Part shown: positions 34,799 through 43,551 of the stretch, piece after piece
Numbering within the stretch: position 1 is the first letter of the stretch
Layout: every line of letters starts with the position of its first letter
Assembly: GCA_963543695.1 (NCBI GenBank)
Contig: CAUUCF010000004.1
Location: 10,073-74,072, forward strand
Direction of reading: 5' to 3'
Length of the DNA: 64,000 nucleotides
Source of the DNA: CAUUCF01 sp963543695
Lineage (GTDB): Bacteria > Pseudomonadota > Gammaproteobacteria > UBA9339
The notes under the pieces: model-generated
Database searches by the model: none
Told to the model about the DNA's origin: nothing
Seen by the model: the letters and a program-made list of their open reading frames with translations, nothing else
Program-made: the position numbers and the translations under genes

Positions 34799-36199
34799 TT
34801 AATTCTGTGCTTGAATAGCCGTTACAGTAATAGTATAGATCACGTCTTCCACCGTACAACCGCGAGATAAATCATTGACGGGTTTCTTTAGCCCTTGTAA
34901 GATAGGTCCGATCGTTAATAAATGCCCATAACGTTGAGCAATTTTATATCCTATATTTCCCGATACTAAATTAGGAAAAATAAATACGTTAGCTTCACCG
35001 GCTACCGGATTATTAGGAGCTTTTAACTTGGCCACTTCTAGTACGCTAGCCGCGTCAAATTGTAAAGGACCTTCTAACGTCAGATGAGGATATTTTTCTT
35101 TTAAAAGGCGCGTAGCTTCTATTACTAAATCAACATCTGGTCCTTTACCTGAATTGAAAGTACTATAACTTAATAACGCGATTTTAGGTTCTAAACCAAA
35201 AGCTTGTGCCGTTTTCGCCGTTTGTACCGTAATTATCATTAGTTCTTCCGGGGTAGGATTTAAATTAACTGCACAATCCCCAAAAACAACGACACGTTCT
35301 GGTAAAGCTAACAAAAACGACGAAGAAACGATTCGGTTATCAGCAGCTACTTTAATAATTTGTAAAGCAGGACGAATCGTATCTGCCGTAGTATGTATAG
35401 CTCCTGACACTAAACCATCTACTTTTTGATCATACAACATCAGCGTTGCTAATAAAGTATTATTATTTTGTAACTGATGAACCGCCTCTTCACGCGTCAT
35501 TCCTTTATTTTTACGTAATTCGTATAATAAATCGACGTATTTATCTACTAAAGTTTTAGGATTAATCACTAATAAATTAGGTACTTCACCAATGGCTTGT
35601 AAAATTTTGTTTTGATCGCCGAACAAGACACATTTAGCAATACCGTTTTTAGCGCAATGTACGGCCGCTTGCTGAATTCTAGGTTCTTCTCCTTCGGGTA
35701 AAATAATCGTTTTTAGCGAACGGCTTGCCAATTTAAATAAATGCCTTTTAAAACGCTCTGGCGTCATTAATTCGTTATTTAAATTAGGCATTTTACCTTT
35801 TTGAGTATCAAGACCTACGGCTACCCAAGAAGCATCCGTAACGATATTAGGATCGTTCAAAGAGTCTTTTTCAAAAATAACTCCTACGCTTGGAGCTTGT
35901 TGGCACCAATAATTAATTCTATTTTTTAACTGTTGAGTTAATTTTTCATTGACGAAAAAAAAGACCGGCGTTTTTAAAATATTTACCAATTTTAAATTCA
36001 AAAATTCATCTTGGCTGGCTTTAAACCAAATATGTTCTTGTTGATTAAGTAAATTAAAAGTAGGATCAGCTAATTTATCTACGTCATTACCTAACTGGTC
36101 AACTGGATAATCTATCCCCGAAAAAGCACTTTTTTGTTTAATTTGTGTTATTAAACGTTCACTTACTTCCCCAATTTCAATTGCTAATATTTTCATCAT
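34799..36199 (-). CDS. pta: Phosphate acetyltransferase, short form
   Basis: A 466-residue protein. The C-terminal ~320 residues are a full PTA/PTB catalytic domain (LKTIILPEGEEPRIQQAA, GLVSGAIHTTADTIRPAL, GDCAVNLNPT, GPLQFDAA, NVFIFPNLVSGNIGYKIAQR). About 150 residues precede it, far less than in the 714-residue E. coli enzyme; the regulatory P-loop domain is absent and only a remnant of the DRTGG-like region can be present. It converts acetyl-CoA and phosphate to acetyl phosphate. Its partner ackA is at 44 kb, not adjacent. It directly follows deoC. Confidence 0.93.
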   Translation of the reverse strand: MMKILAIEIGEVSERLITQIKQKSAFSGIDYPVDQLGNDVDKLADPTFNLLNQQEHIWFKASQDEFLNLKLVNILKTPVFFFVNEKLTQQLKNRINYWCQQAPSVGVIFEKDSLNDPNIVTDASWVAVGLDTQKGKMPNLNNELMTPERFKRHLFKLASRSLKTIILPEGEEPRIQQAAVHCAKNGIAKCVLFGDQNKILQAIGEVPNLLVINPKTLVDKYVDLLYELRKNKGMTREEAVHQLQNNNTLLATLMLYDQKVDGLVSGAIHTTADTIRPALQIIKVAADNRIVSSSFLLALPERVVVFGDCAVNLNPTPEELMIITVQTAKTAQAFGLEPKIALLSYSTFNSGKGPDVDLVIEATRLLKEKYPHLTLEGPLQFDAASVLEVAKLKAPNNPVAGEANVFIFPNLVSGNIGYKIAQRYGHLLTIGPILQGLKKPVNDLSRGCTVEDVIYTITVTAIQAQN

Positions 36200-36853
36200 T
36201 TATTTCTCCGTTACGATTTTAACGCTAGCTGAAGCTCCAATACGATCTGCTCCTGCTGCTATCATTTTTAAACAATCGCTTTTCGTTCTGATTCCTCCCG
36301 AAGCTTTAACTAAAACTTCGGCTCCAACGATCGATTTCATTAGTCGTATATCTTCCACTTGTGCTCCCGCGTTTGCAAAACCCGTAGAAGTTTTCACAAA
36401 TTTAGCTCCAGCTGCTTTAGCTAACACGCAAGCCATCATTTTTTCATCGTTATTTAAATAAGCTGTTTCAATAATGACTTTTACTAAAGCATCCTGGGCC
36501 GCTTTAACTACTTCATGAATATCTTCATATACTAATTGGTAATGATGATCTTTTAAAGCTCCAAGGTTAATCACCATATCTATTTCTTGAGCTCCGTGAT
36601 CTACTGCTACTTTCGCTTCGTACGCTTTGGCCGCAGTAATGGTTGCTCCTAAAGGAAACCCAACTACTGCTACGGGCTTAATTATACTTCCTTCTAAGTA
36701 TTTAGTAACCGTTTTAATGTGATAAGAATTAACGCATACTCCGTAAAATTGATACTCTAAAGCTTCTTGACAAAGTTTCCAAACGTCACGTTCGGTTGCG
36801 TCAGCTTTTAATAAAGTATGATCAATATATTTTGCTAATTCAGCATTCTCCAT
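36200..36853 (-). CDS. deoC: Deoxyribose-phosphate aldolase
   Basis: A 217-residue class I aldolase with TIM-barrel strands and the Schiff-base lysine in KFVKTSTGF, plus VKASGGIRT near the C-terminus. It splits 2-deoxyribose 5-phosphate to glyceraldehyde 3-phosphate and acetaldehyde, allowing use of nucleosides. The pta stop-to-start distance is zero, so the pair is probably co-transcribed. A GAGGA site precedes the start, and a promoter lies 30-60 bases upstream. Confidence 0.95.
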   Translation of the reverse strand: MENAELAKYIDHTLLKADATERDVWKLCQEALEYQFYGVCVNSYHIKTVTKYLEGSIIKPVAVVGFPLGATITAAKAYEAKVAVDHGAQEIDMVINLGALKDHHYQLVYEDIHEVVKAAQDALVKVIIETAYLNNDEKMMACVLAKAAGAKFVKTSTGFANAGAQVEDIRLMKSIVGAEVLVKASGGIRTKSDCLKMIAAGADRIGASASVKIVTEK

Positions 36854-36884
36854 CTTTATCCTCTATCAATACCTGCTCCGTTTT

Positions 36885-36912
36885 AGTATAATCTCTTTCC
36901 ACGTTTTATCAA
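36885..36912 (-). promoter_or_regulatory. Promoter of deoC-pta
   Basis: Minus strand: TTGATA (36912-36907), 16 bases, TATACT (36890-36885), in the 70-base gap between cvpA and deoC. Confidence 0.6.
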
Positions 36913-36923
36913 TAGCGTACGTT

Positions 36924-37502
36924 TTATAATAAATCTTCCGTTAATTCGTCAGAAATATTGCCTACGTAAGAATCAATTTCTTGAACTTTTTTATCGATAA
37001 AATCAATTTTTTTTAACGGATATTGCTGCAAAATTTGATTTTTATCCCAATCGTGTCGTACTAACTCTAAACGTAATTGATCAACTGTTCTTTGTAACAA
37101 AGACGATAATCTGCTACTACTTAATTGATCCTTAAAACCGAGGTATTCAACCACTAATAAAATAATTAATACTAAAAAAATTCCTCTGAGTATCCCAAAA
37201 ACCGATCCTAAAAAACGATCTATAATTCCTAAACCCATTTTATTAATAAGAAAAGCTAAAATTTGATTGAGCACTAAACTCATACAAACGCTCGTTAAAA
37301 TTAAAATGGTAAAAGCTAAGCTTGTATTTAAAACATTATTTTCCAAACTCAATAAATTACTAACTTCAACGTGGTAATTAATTGCTAACCAAATCCCTAC
37401 GACTAAAGTTCCTAAAGAAATCACTTCTTTAACGAAACCACGTAAAAATCCAACGATTAAAGAAAAAGTTACTATTCCTACAATTAACCAATCTATCCAC
37501 AT
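36924..37502 (-). CDS. cvpA: CvpA family inner-membrane protein
   Basis: A 192-residue protein with four membrane segments in the first ~130 residues and a hydrophilic tail. IDWLIVGIVTFSLIVGFLRGFVKEV and the G-x-IDR-x-LG motif in GLGIIDRFLGSVFG match CvpA, associated with colicin V production and with envelope stress tolerance in E. coli. The dedD-cvpA pairing is kept, but purF, the usual next gene, is absent. Confidence 0.9.
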   Translation of the reverse strand: MWIDWLIVGIVTFSLIVGFLRGFVKEVISLGTLVVGIWLAINYHVEVSNLLSLENNVLNTSLAFTILILTSVCMSLVLNQILAFLINKMGLGIIDRFLGSVFGILRGIFLVLIILLVVEYLGFKDQLSSSRLSSLLQRTVDQLRLELVRHDWDKNQILQQYPLKKIDFIDKKVQEIDSYVGNISDELTEDLL

Positions 37503-37515
37503 AAATTTAACCTGC

Positions 37516-37983
37516 TTAACTTATAAATTGTACAATTATCGGATCTACTTTCAATTTCACTTTTAATTGTTCCGCTAATTTAGCTAATTGTTCTTTCGTT
37601 CCTTGCTGCACGATTAATTTATACAGTACCCCTTTCGCAGTTTGTACTTGTTGAATTAATGGATTTAAACGCATTTGTTTTAAAACTTTAACGGTACTAT
37701 TTAAACGAGCTATTTCTTTAAAAGCTCCTACTTGCAACGCATAATTTTGAAAACTATTTTGTTTAATTTTTTGACTTACGACGTCTTCTTCATTATCTAA
37801 TTGCAAATTTAAAATTACTGCCGGTAAAATTTGATAAGTATTTTTTTGACTTAAATGGTCTCTAATCAAAGCTACCTCCGAAGTTTTTTCGTCAAAATGA
37901 CATTTTTTAATACTTAAAAAAGGGAGGATAATTAAACTACCTAAAAAGATTACCATCCCTCCAATAAACCGCTGCTGATTCAT
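37516..37983 (-). CDS. dedD: SPOR-domain membrane protein (DedD-like)
   Basis: A 155-residue protein: short cytoplasmic N-terminus, one membrane helix (about 8-25, FIGGMVIFLGSLIILPFL), a linker, and a C-terminal SPOR domain (about 80-155, ALQVGAFKEIARLNSTVKVL). SPOR domains bind denuded glycan at the division septum. Position before cvpA identifies it as DedD-like. Overlaps tatD by 4 bases. Confidence 0.82.
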   Translation of the reverse strand: MNQQRFIGGMVIFLGSLIILPFLSIKKCHFDEKTSEVALIRDHLSQKNTYQILPAVILNLQLDNEEDVVSQKIKQNSFQNYALQVGAFKEIARLNSTVKVLKQMRLNPLIQQVQTAKGVLYKLIVQQGTKEQLAKLAEQLKVKLKVDPIIVQFIS

Positions 37984-38735
37984 TTAACCTCCCGAATAAA
38001 TCGTAAAAAATTGTTTGTCGTTTCGTGGGCCAACGTTTCTAAACTAATTTGTTTTAAATCCGCTCCCAATTGAGCCACTAAACTCACCCAAGCAGGTTCG
38101 TTCTCTTTACCTCTATAAGGTACTGGAGCTAAATACGGAGCATCAGTTTCTACTAACAAGGAATTTAAAGGCACTTTTTTAAATACCGTTCGTAAAGCTT
38201 CGCTGTTTTTAAACGTTAAAATACCCGAAAACGACAATAAGAAATTAAGATCTAAAAATTGTTTAGCCGTTTCCCAATCTTCGGTATAACAGTGTACTAC
38301 CCCATTAACGGGGTATTTCTTTAAAATACTTAATAACGTTTTACTTGCTTGCCGTAAGTGTAAAATTACCGGTTTATCAGTTAAAAGCGCCACCTCTAAA
38401 TGTAATTCTAATAATTCGCATTGTCTTTTTTGCTCTTGTAAATCAGCCGTTTTAAAATCTAAACCGGTTTCTCCAATAGCTACCATTTTAGGAAGTAAAG
38501 TTTGCTGACGTAACTGTTCTAAAGTAGGTGCAGCCACTTGTTCCGTAGGATGTACCGCAATTGCACCATAAACGTTAGGATATTTTTGAGTAAGATTTAA
38601 AATTTTATCACTATCTTCCAAAGTAACCCCAGGATTTAGAAAGTACCCTACCCCTTTTTCTTGTGCGCGCAACAAGATTGCGTCGATTGAATCGTCTAAA
38701 TTGATTAAATGACAATGGCTGTCGGCTAATAACAT
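37980..38735 (-). CDS. tatD: TatD-family metal-dependent hydrolase
   Basis: A 251-residue TIM-barrel hydrolase with the metal ligands DSHCHL, AIGETGLDF, ILHLRQ, VVHCYTE and VETDAPYLAP. TatD-type enzymes act as 3'-5' exonucleases or DNases. The subgroup (TatD, YcfH or YjjV) cannot be fixed by eye. Its start overlaps the murE end by 10 bases. Confidence 0.92.
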   Translation of the reverse strand: MLLADSHCHLINLDDSIDAILLRAQEKGVGYFLNPGVTLEDSDKILNLTQKYPNVYGAIAVHPTEQVAAPTLEQLRQQTLLPKMVAIGETGLDFKTADLQEQKRQCELLELHLEVALLTDKPVILHLRQASKTLLSILKKYPVNGVVHCYTEDWETAKQFLDLNFLLSFSGILTFKNSEALRTVFKKVPLNSLLVETDAPYLAPVPYRGKENEPAWVSLVAQLGADLKQISLETLAHETTNNFLRFIREVK

Positions 38736-40147
38736 AATAAATTTCTCTCTACTTCTTCTCGATCTGTAAAATAATCTTTAGTTTGTGCGATTTGCAAACA
38801 TGCTTCGTGTCCTCTACCTGCTACTACTATAATATCTCCCTCTTTCCCTTGTTTAATTCCTAAATTAATCGCTACTTTACGGTCTAAAATTTTCGTATAC
38901 GTTGGTAAAGAAATCCCCGATATAATCATCGAAGCAATTTGTTCTGGATCTTCATTTCTAGCATTATCGTTAGTAACGATGATCCAATCGGCTAGTTCAC
39001 TAGCTATTTTACCCATCATTTTTCGCTTTCCTTGATCTCGTTCACCACCGCAACCAAAAATTACCCCTAATTTTCTTGGTTTAAAGCTTCTCATTTCCAA
39101 TAATATTTTTTCTAATGCATCGGGAGTATGCGCATAATCAACCACTACTGCTGGAGAATGACCTTTTTGTAAAAGTTCTAAACGTCCTTCAGGAGCTCTT
39201 ATTTGTTTAAAAAAACCTAATAAAACATTCAAAGGGAAAATTTCTCCTAAAGCCGCAATCACCGCTAAACAATTACTTAAGTTATATTTTCCAATTAAAG
39301 ATGATTGTAATGACCCTTGTCCCCAACAAGTTTTTAAACGGCTAATCGTACCTTTCAACGTACATTCGAAATCTAACGTCGTGATTTGAGCTTTATGCTC
39401 GTATAACCCGTAACTGATCGCCGTACTTGAAAAATCTTGGCACCATAATTTTCCGGTCGGGTCGTCTAAATTGAATATTTGACGACGACTCTGTAGTTGA
39501 TAAAATAATTTAGCTTTAGCGTCACGATAACTAGCTAAATCAGAATAATAATCCAAATGATCTCGAGTTAAATTGGTAAAAATTACCGTATCGAAAATTA
39601 AATGTTCTACCCTAAATTGTGATAAAGCATGAGCCGACACTTCCATTACTACGGTAGAAACTCCACTTTGTATCATTTGAGCAAACCAGTTAGTTAGTTC
39701 TAATGCCCCAACCGTAGTATTAGCCGTAGGATGTACGATTTTTTTAAAAATTACTCCTAAAGTACCAACGAATGCTGTTTCAATACCTGCGTTGTTTAAT
39801 ATCTGATAAATTAAATAAGCAATCGTCGTTTTACCGTTTGTTCCGGTTACCCCAATAATTTTTAATTTTTTACTCGGAAAATCCCAAAAACGTTCGGCTA
39901 AAATACCTATTTTTGTTTTTAGATTAGCCAAATAATAATCTCCTTGCCCAGGTTGGTCACTAACGACTAACGCCCCTTTAGCTTGTACTGTCTTAATAAA
40001 TTTTTTACGATCAATTTTTTCTCCTTGATAAGCAAGAAATAAATCTCCCTTTTTTATTTCCCTAGAATCATCGACCAACCAATTAATATTAATTGCTGCG
40101 GGAATATCAGGAATTTCTAATAAAATATCACGTAATTTTTTAGTCAT
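38726..40147 (-). CDS. murE: UDP-MurNAc-tripeptide ligase
   Basis: A 473-residue Mur ligase: N-terminal UMP-binding domain, ATP loop VTGTNGKTT (about 100-108), central motifs TNLTRDHLDYY and YNLSNCLA, and a C-terminal domain with DYAHTPDAL. It adds the third amino acid to the peptidoglycan stem. The specificity loop that reads DNPR in diaminopimelate-using enzymes is DNAR at residues 394-397; Arg is kept, so diaminopimelate remains the likely substrate. It follows ftsI by 3 bases, as in the dcw cluster, but tatD and not murF comes next. Confidence 0.95.
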   Translation of the reverse strand: MTKKLRDILLEIPDIPAAININWLVDDSREIKKGDLFLAYQGEKIDRKKFIKTVQAKGALVVSDQPGQGDYYLANLKTKIGILAERFWDFPSKKLKIIGVTGTNGKTTIAYLIYQILNNAGIETAFVGTLGVIFKKIVHPTANTTVGALELTNWFAQMIQSGVSTVVMEVSAHALSQFRVEHLIFDTVIFTNLTRDHLDYYSDLASYRDAKAKLFYQLQSRRQIFNLDDPTGKLWCQDFSSTAISYGLYEHKAQITTLDFECTLKGTISRLKTCWGQGSLQSSLIGKYNLSNCLAVIAALGEIFPLNVLLGFFKQIRAPEGRLELLQKGHSPAVVVDYAHTPDALEKILLEMRSFKPRKLGVIFGCGGERDQGKRKMMGKIASELADWIIVTNDNARNEDPEQIASMIISGISLPTYTKILDRKVAINLGIKQGKEGDIIVVAGRGHEACLQIAQTKDYFTDREEVERNLLCY

Positions 40148-40150
40148 AAC

Positions 40151-41815
40151 CTATTCCTTATCAAATTCTATTGCTAAAATACGTAACATCCCTTCCATTA
40201 CTCTCCCAAATAAAGGAGCCGCTACTTGACTACCAAAATATTGAGTTTTAGGATCTATCACCACTACCACCATTGCAATTTCTGGATTACTAACGGGAGC
40301 AATCCCTGCAAAGCTAGCATAATAACGATTAGGATCATACCCTCCTTTAGGAGAAATCATGTGAGAAGTACCTGTTTTCCCTGCAACACGATAATTTTTA
40401 ATTCTAGCTCTGCGACCAGTTCCCTCTTCTACTGCTCTTTCTAAAATTTTTAAAACCCGTTCGCATAATGATTGAGAAAATAAACGTTCTTCTTTTTCTA
40501 GATTACGAGGTGTCGTTTGTTTAACAAAAGTAGGAACTCTTTTTAAACCCTTAGCTCCTAAAGTAGCGTAAGCAGCAGCTAATTGTACCGCCGTTAACGA
40601 AACGCTATACCCAAAAGATAAAGTAGCTAACACAAAAGGACGTTTCTTTAAATTATCAGGTAATTTTCCAGCACTTTCACCAGGGAAAAAATGATTAATA
40701 CGTTGTCCAAAACCTAATTTATGTAAAGTATTTAAAAAATGATCCGAATCTAATTGTAAAATTACTTTAGCGGTACCGATATCACTAGAACGAATTAAAA
40801 CTTCTGATAAACTTAAAACCCCGTTATTAATTTTTTCAGCATCGGTAATAATGTTATTTCCAATTCTAAATTCTCCCGGATTAGTGTCGATTAGCGTATT
40901 TTCGTTAAATCTACCGCTGGCTAAAGCTTCTAAAATCGTAAAAGTTTTAAAAGTAGAACCTGGTTCATATAAATCCGTTACCGCTCGGTTACGAACTATT
41001 TTTTCTATCTTAAGGTTAGGATCAAAACTAGGATAATTAACCATCGCTAATATTTCTCCAGTTTTTACCGATAAAGCAACGATTATTCCTGCGTTTGCTT
41101 TAGTTTGCTGTACTACTTTTTTTAATTCTTGATAGGCAAAATATTGTAAACGACGATCTATACTAATGACTAAATCTTGTCCTAAAACCGGAGATTTTAA
41201 AATCGAAATATTTTGAATCACGTTTCCCAAACAATCTTTTAATACTCGATTTTGGCCCGGTATACCTCTTAACCAATGGTCAAATAATAATTCTATCCCT
41301 TCTTGTCCTTGATCATCAATATTCGTAAGACCTATAATCGGTGCTATACTTTCCCCTTCCGGATAAAAACGACGATAACCCGTAGCTAAAAAAATTCCTG
41401 GGATTTTTAATTTTTTAATCGCTTCCTTTTCAACTTCGTTAATCGCTCGTTTTAAATAAACAAATTCACGGTAATTTTGTTGTACTTTATGGATTATTTC
41501 GCTTAAAGGACGTTCTAAAATTTGGCTTAATTGTTGATTGTTCTTTTCGTTATTAACGTATTGTTTAGGATTAACCCAAACCGCAGGGGCTTCCACGCTG
41601 ATTGCTAATAAATTACCGTTACGATCTAAAATTTTCCCTCGATAACTATTCAAAGCGACGTCTTTAATAACCCGTTTTGAACCTTGAGCTTTTAAAAAAT
41701 TACTTTGTACACTCCCTAAATAAATTATCCGAATAATTAAACCAAAAAAGATTAATATTAACAAAATCGTAATAATTAACCATCTAGTAAAACTAATTTC
41801 AGCTTTTTTATTCAT
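40151..41815 (-). CDS. ftsI: Penicillin-binding protein 3 / division transpeptidase FtsI
   Basis: A 554-residue class B penicillin-binding protein: cytoplasmic stub, one membrane helix (about 12-32), pedestal domain (about 50-190), transpeptidase domain with SxxK at Ser287-Lys290 (EPGSTFKTF) and KTGT at 480-483. The middle motif, SSN in E. coli PBP3, reads SSD here (343-345). It cross-links septal peptidoglycan with FtsW. Adjacent to ftsL and murE in standard dcw order. Confidence 0.95.
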   Translation of the reverse strand: MNKKAEISFTRWLIITILLILIFFGLIIRIIYLGSVQSNFLKAQGSKRVIKDVALNSYRGKILDRNGNLLAISVEAPAVWVNPKQYVNNEKNNQQLSQILERPLSEIIHKVQQNYREFVYLKRAINEVEKEAIKKLKIPGIFLATGYRRFYPEGESIAPIIGLTNIDDQGQEGIELLFDHWLRGIPGQNRVLKDCLGNVIQNISILKSPVLGQDLVISIDRRLQYFAYQELKKVVQQTKANAGIIVALSVKTGEILAMVNYPSFDPNLKIEKIVRNRAVTDLYEPGSTFKTFTILEALASGRFNENTLIDTNPGEFRIGNNIITDAEKINNGVLSLSEVLIRSSDIGTAKVILQLDSDHFLNTLHKLGFGQRINHFFPGESAGKLPDNLKKRPFVLATLSFGYSVSLTAVQLAAAYATLGAKGLKRVPTFVKQTTPRNLEKEERLFSQSLCERVLKILERAVEEGTGRRARIKNYRVAGKTGTSHMISPKGGYDPNRYYASFAGIAPVSNPEIAMVVVVIDPKTQYFGSQVAAPLFGRVMEGMLRILAIEFDKE

Positions 41816-42136
41816 TTAAATTTCAACGCGCACTACTTCTTTAGGAATTTCCATTTCTAATTTAATATTAGCATCATTTTGTACTTTAATTTGAGCTTTT
41901 AATACGCTTTGCTTTTCTAATAATTGGTTATTTAACATCTGTAAAGTATATTCTTCTTTTTTAAGGTCATGGTAATCACGGTAAATTTGTCGATTAATTT
42001 CTTTAACGTAAATTAAACCAAAAGAACTACCTAAAAAAACAATTATCAATAATAATAATTTAAAATTTGGTATGATGGTCATTTGATATGATACCCCCTT
42101 TAGATAATGTTCTTTACTACGCATGACTGCATTCAT
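41816..42136 (-). CDS. ftsL: Cell division protein FtsL
   Basis: A 106-residue bitopic protein: short N-terminus, membrane helix (about 24-44, FKLLLLIIVFLGSSFGLIYV), and a periplasmic coiled coil rich in Leu and Gln. FtsL with FtsB and FtsQ activates FtsWI at the septum. Sequence conservation in this family is low; the call rests on topology and on its place between rsmH (4-base overlap) and ftsI. Met5 or Met19 are alternative starts. Confidence 0.9.
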   Translation of the reverse strand: MNAVMRSKEHYLKGVSYQMTIIPNFKLLLLIIVFLGSSFGLIYVKEINRQIYRDYHDLKKEEYTLQMLNNQLLEKQSVLKAQIKVQNDANIKLEMEIPKEVVRVEI

Positions 42137-43038
42137 TTTATCTTCTCCAAAACTGTTAACGTCGCGCTTCGCGCCCTGATGTTACCATTAATTTCCTCAT
42201 CCTGTGGCTTAAAACGACCAATTTTTTTTATTAAAATTTCAACTAACGCCGCCGGAATCGGTAACCAACTAGGACTATTCGTTTTTTGCTGAATGAAATT
42301 TTTAACGATTTGTTCCTCTAAAGAATGAAAAGTAATCACTAATAATCTTCCGTGGATTTTTAATAAATCTAGAACAAAATCTAAAAATTTAGTTAAATTT
42401 TCTAATTCTTGATTGATAAAAATTCTAATAGCTTGAAAAGCACGTGTAGCCGGATTTTTTGATTTAGTTGGCACAATTCGACTAATTAATTCCGCTAATT
42501 CGTCAGTATATTCTAGCGGTTTTAATTTTCTCCTTGTAACAATTGCTTGCGCAATAGCCCGACTATAACGTGCTTCACCATATTGAAATAAAACGTTTTG
42601 AATTTCTTTTTGCGTAGCTTGATTTAACCAAATACGAGCATCCATTACCAAATCTTGATCCATTCTCATGTCTAAACGATTATGTCCCCTAAAACTAAAT
42701 CCCCGTTCCAAATTGTCTAATTGCGGAGAAGATACTCCTAAATCTAATAAGATTCCCGATAATTTACCTTTTAAATCTAATTCCCGTACCCATTGATCCA
42801 TTTCGGTAAAATTACCTTTTTTGATTCTAAAACGATGATCTTGCTGAGCTAAAATTTCCCCCGCGGTCACTGCTTCTCGATCACAGTCCATAGCATATAA
42901 TTTACCTGACCCCGATAATTTAGCTAATAACGCTCGCGAATGTCCTCCTCGGCCAAAAGTACCGTCAAAATAAACTCCATCTGGAGAAATAAGCCAATGC
43001 TCGATTACCTCGTTAAGCAAGACCGGTTGATGCGACAT
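42133..43038 (-). CDS. rsmH: 16S rRNA (cytosine-1402-N4)-methyltransferase
   Basis: A 301-residue protein with the RsmH (MraW) hallmarks: HQPVLLNEVIEHW, FDGTFGRGGHSRALL, LLDLGVSSPQLD, RGFSFRGHNRLDMRMD and ITFHSLEEQIVK. It N4-methylates C1402 in the ribosomal P site together with RsmI. It lies 15 bases after mraZ. Confidence 0.96.
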   Translation of the reverse strand: MSHQPVLLNEVIEHWLISPDGVYFDGTFGRGGHSRALLAKLSGSGKLYAMDCDREAVTAGEILAQQDHRFRIKKGNFTEMDQWVRELDLKGKLSGILLDLGVSSPQLDNLERGFSFRGHNRLDMRMDQDLVMDARIWLNQATQKEIQNVLFQYGEARYSRAIAQAIVTRRKLKPLEYTDELAELISRIVPTKSKNPATRAFQAIRIFINQELENLTKFLDFVLDLLKIHGRLLVITFHSLEEQIVKNFIQQKTNSPSWLPIPAALVEILIKKIGRFKPQDEEINGNIRARSATLTVLEKIK

Positions 43039-43053
43039 TCCTTTCCTCCCTTG

Positions 43054-43509
43054 CTATAAAGATAAAGTCTGTAAATTATTCGGCATCATATTATCGTCCC
43101 TTAAACCTAATTTCAGCCATTCAGCACGGCAATTTTCCCACATTGTTTTACTCCATATTTCAAATTTTTTACCTTGACCTACTAACATGATTTGTTTATC
43201 AATTTCCGCATATGTTCTTAATAACGGAGGCAATAATAATCGCCCGTTATTATCTAAATTCACTTCAGTAGCATGTCCAATTAACAAACGTTGAATTTTT
43301 CTGGTTAACGGATTAAAACTCGGCAAATTCGCAATTTTTATCTCAATTTCTTCCCAGATATTAAGTGGATATAAAAGTAAGCATTTATCTTATGAATCGA
43401 TAGTAATAACCATCGTTTCACTATTTTCTAATAGCGAACGATAACGAGTCGGGATAATAATTCGACCCTTATTATCTAAATTAATCGAAGTAATGCCACG
43501 AAAAACCAT
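43054..43509 (-). pseudogene. mraZ: mraZ with one in-frame TAA (transcription regulator of the division cluster)
   Basis: The full frame from ATG 43509 to 43054 is 151 codons, the normal MraZ length, with a single interruption: TAA at 43392-43390 (codon 40). Before it comes the first SpoVT-AbrB-like domain (RGITSINLDNKGRIIIPTRY); after it, in the same frame, DKCLLLYPL and the second domain (QRLLIGHATEVNLDNNGRL), ending LQTLSL as in E. coli. The stop replaces a Tyr codon in the E. coli alignment (CTIDIYHPC). MraZ normally represses its own operon. The downstream half could start at TTG 43326, giving 90 residues with one domain. Nothing else in the gene is decayed, so the change looks recent or the stop is tolerated. 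Confidence 0.88.
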
Positions 43510-43513
43510 TTAC

Positions 43514-43551
43514 AACCACTTTTATACTATAAACAACCACTATAAACCACT
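43514..43551 (-). promoter_or_regulatory. MraZ-box-like repeats at the mraZ promoter
   Basis: On the minus strand the heptamer AGTGGTT occurs three times just before the mraZ start: 43551-43545, 43541-43535 and 43520-43514 (start-to-start distances 10 and 21, helical-turn multiples). They flank a -10-like TATAGT at 43531-43526. MraZ is known to bind GTGG- or TGGG-containing repeats at about 10-base spacing ahead of mraZ. Confidence 0.7.

Noticed and set aside
43054..43326. A separate 90-residue gene starting at TTG
   Set aside because: It is the second half of mraZ in the same frame as the first half, separated only by a TAA codon. I treat the whole as one interrupted gene.
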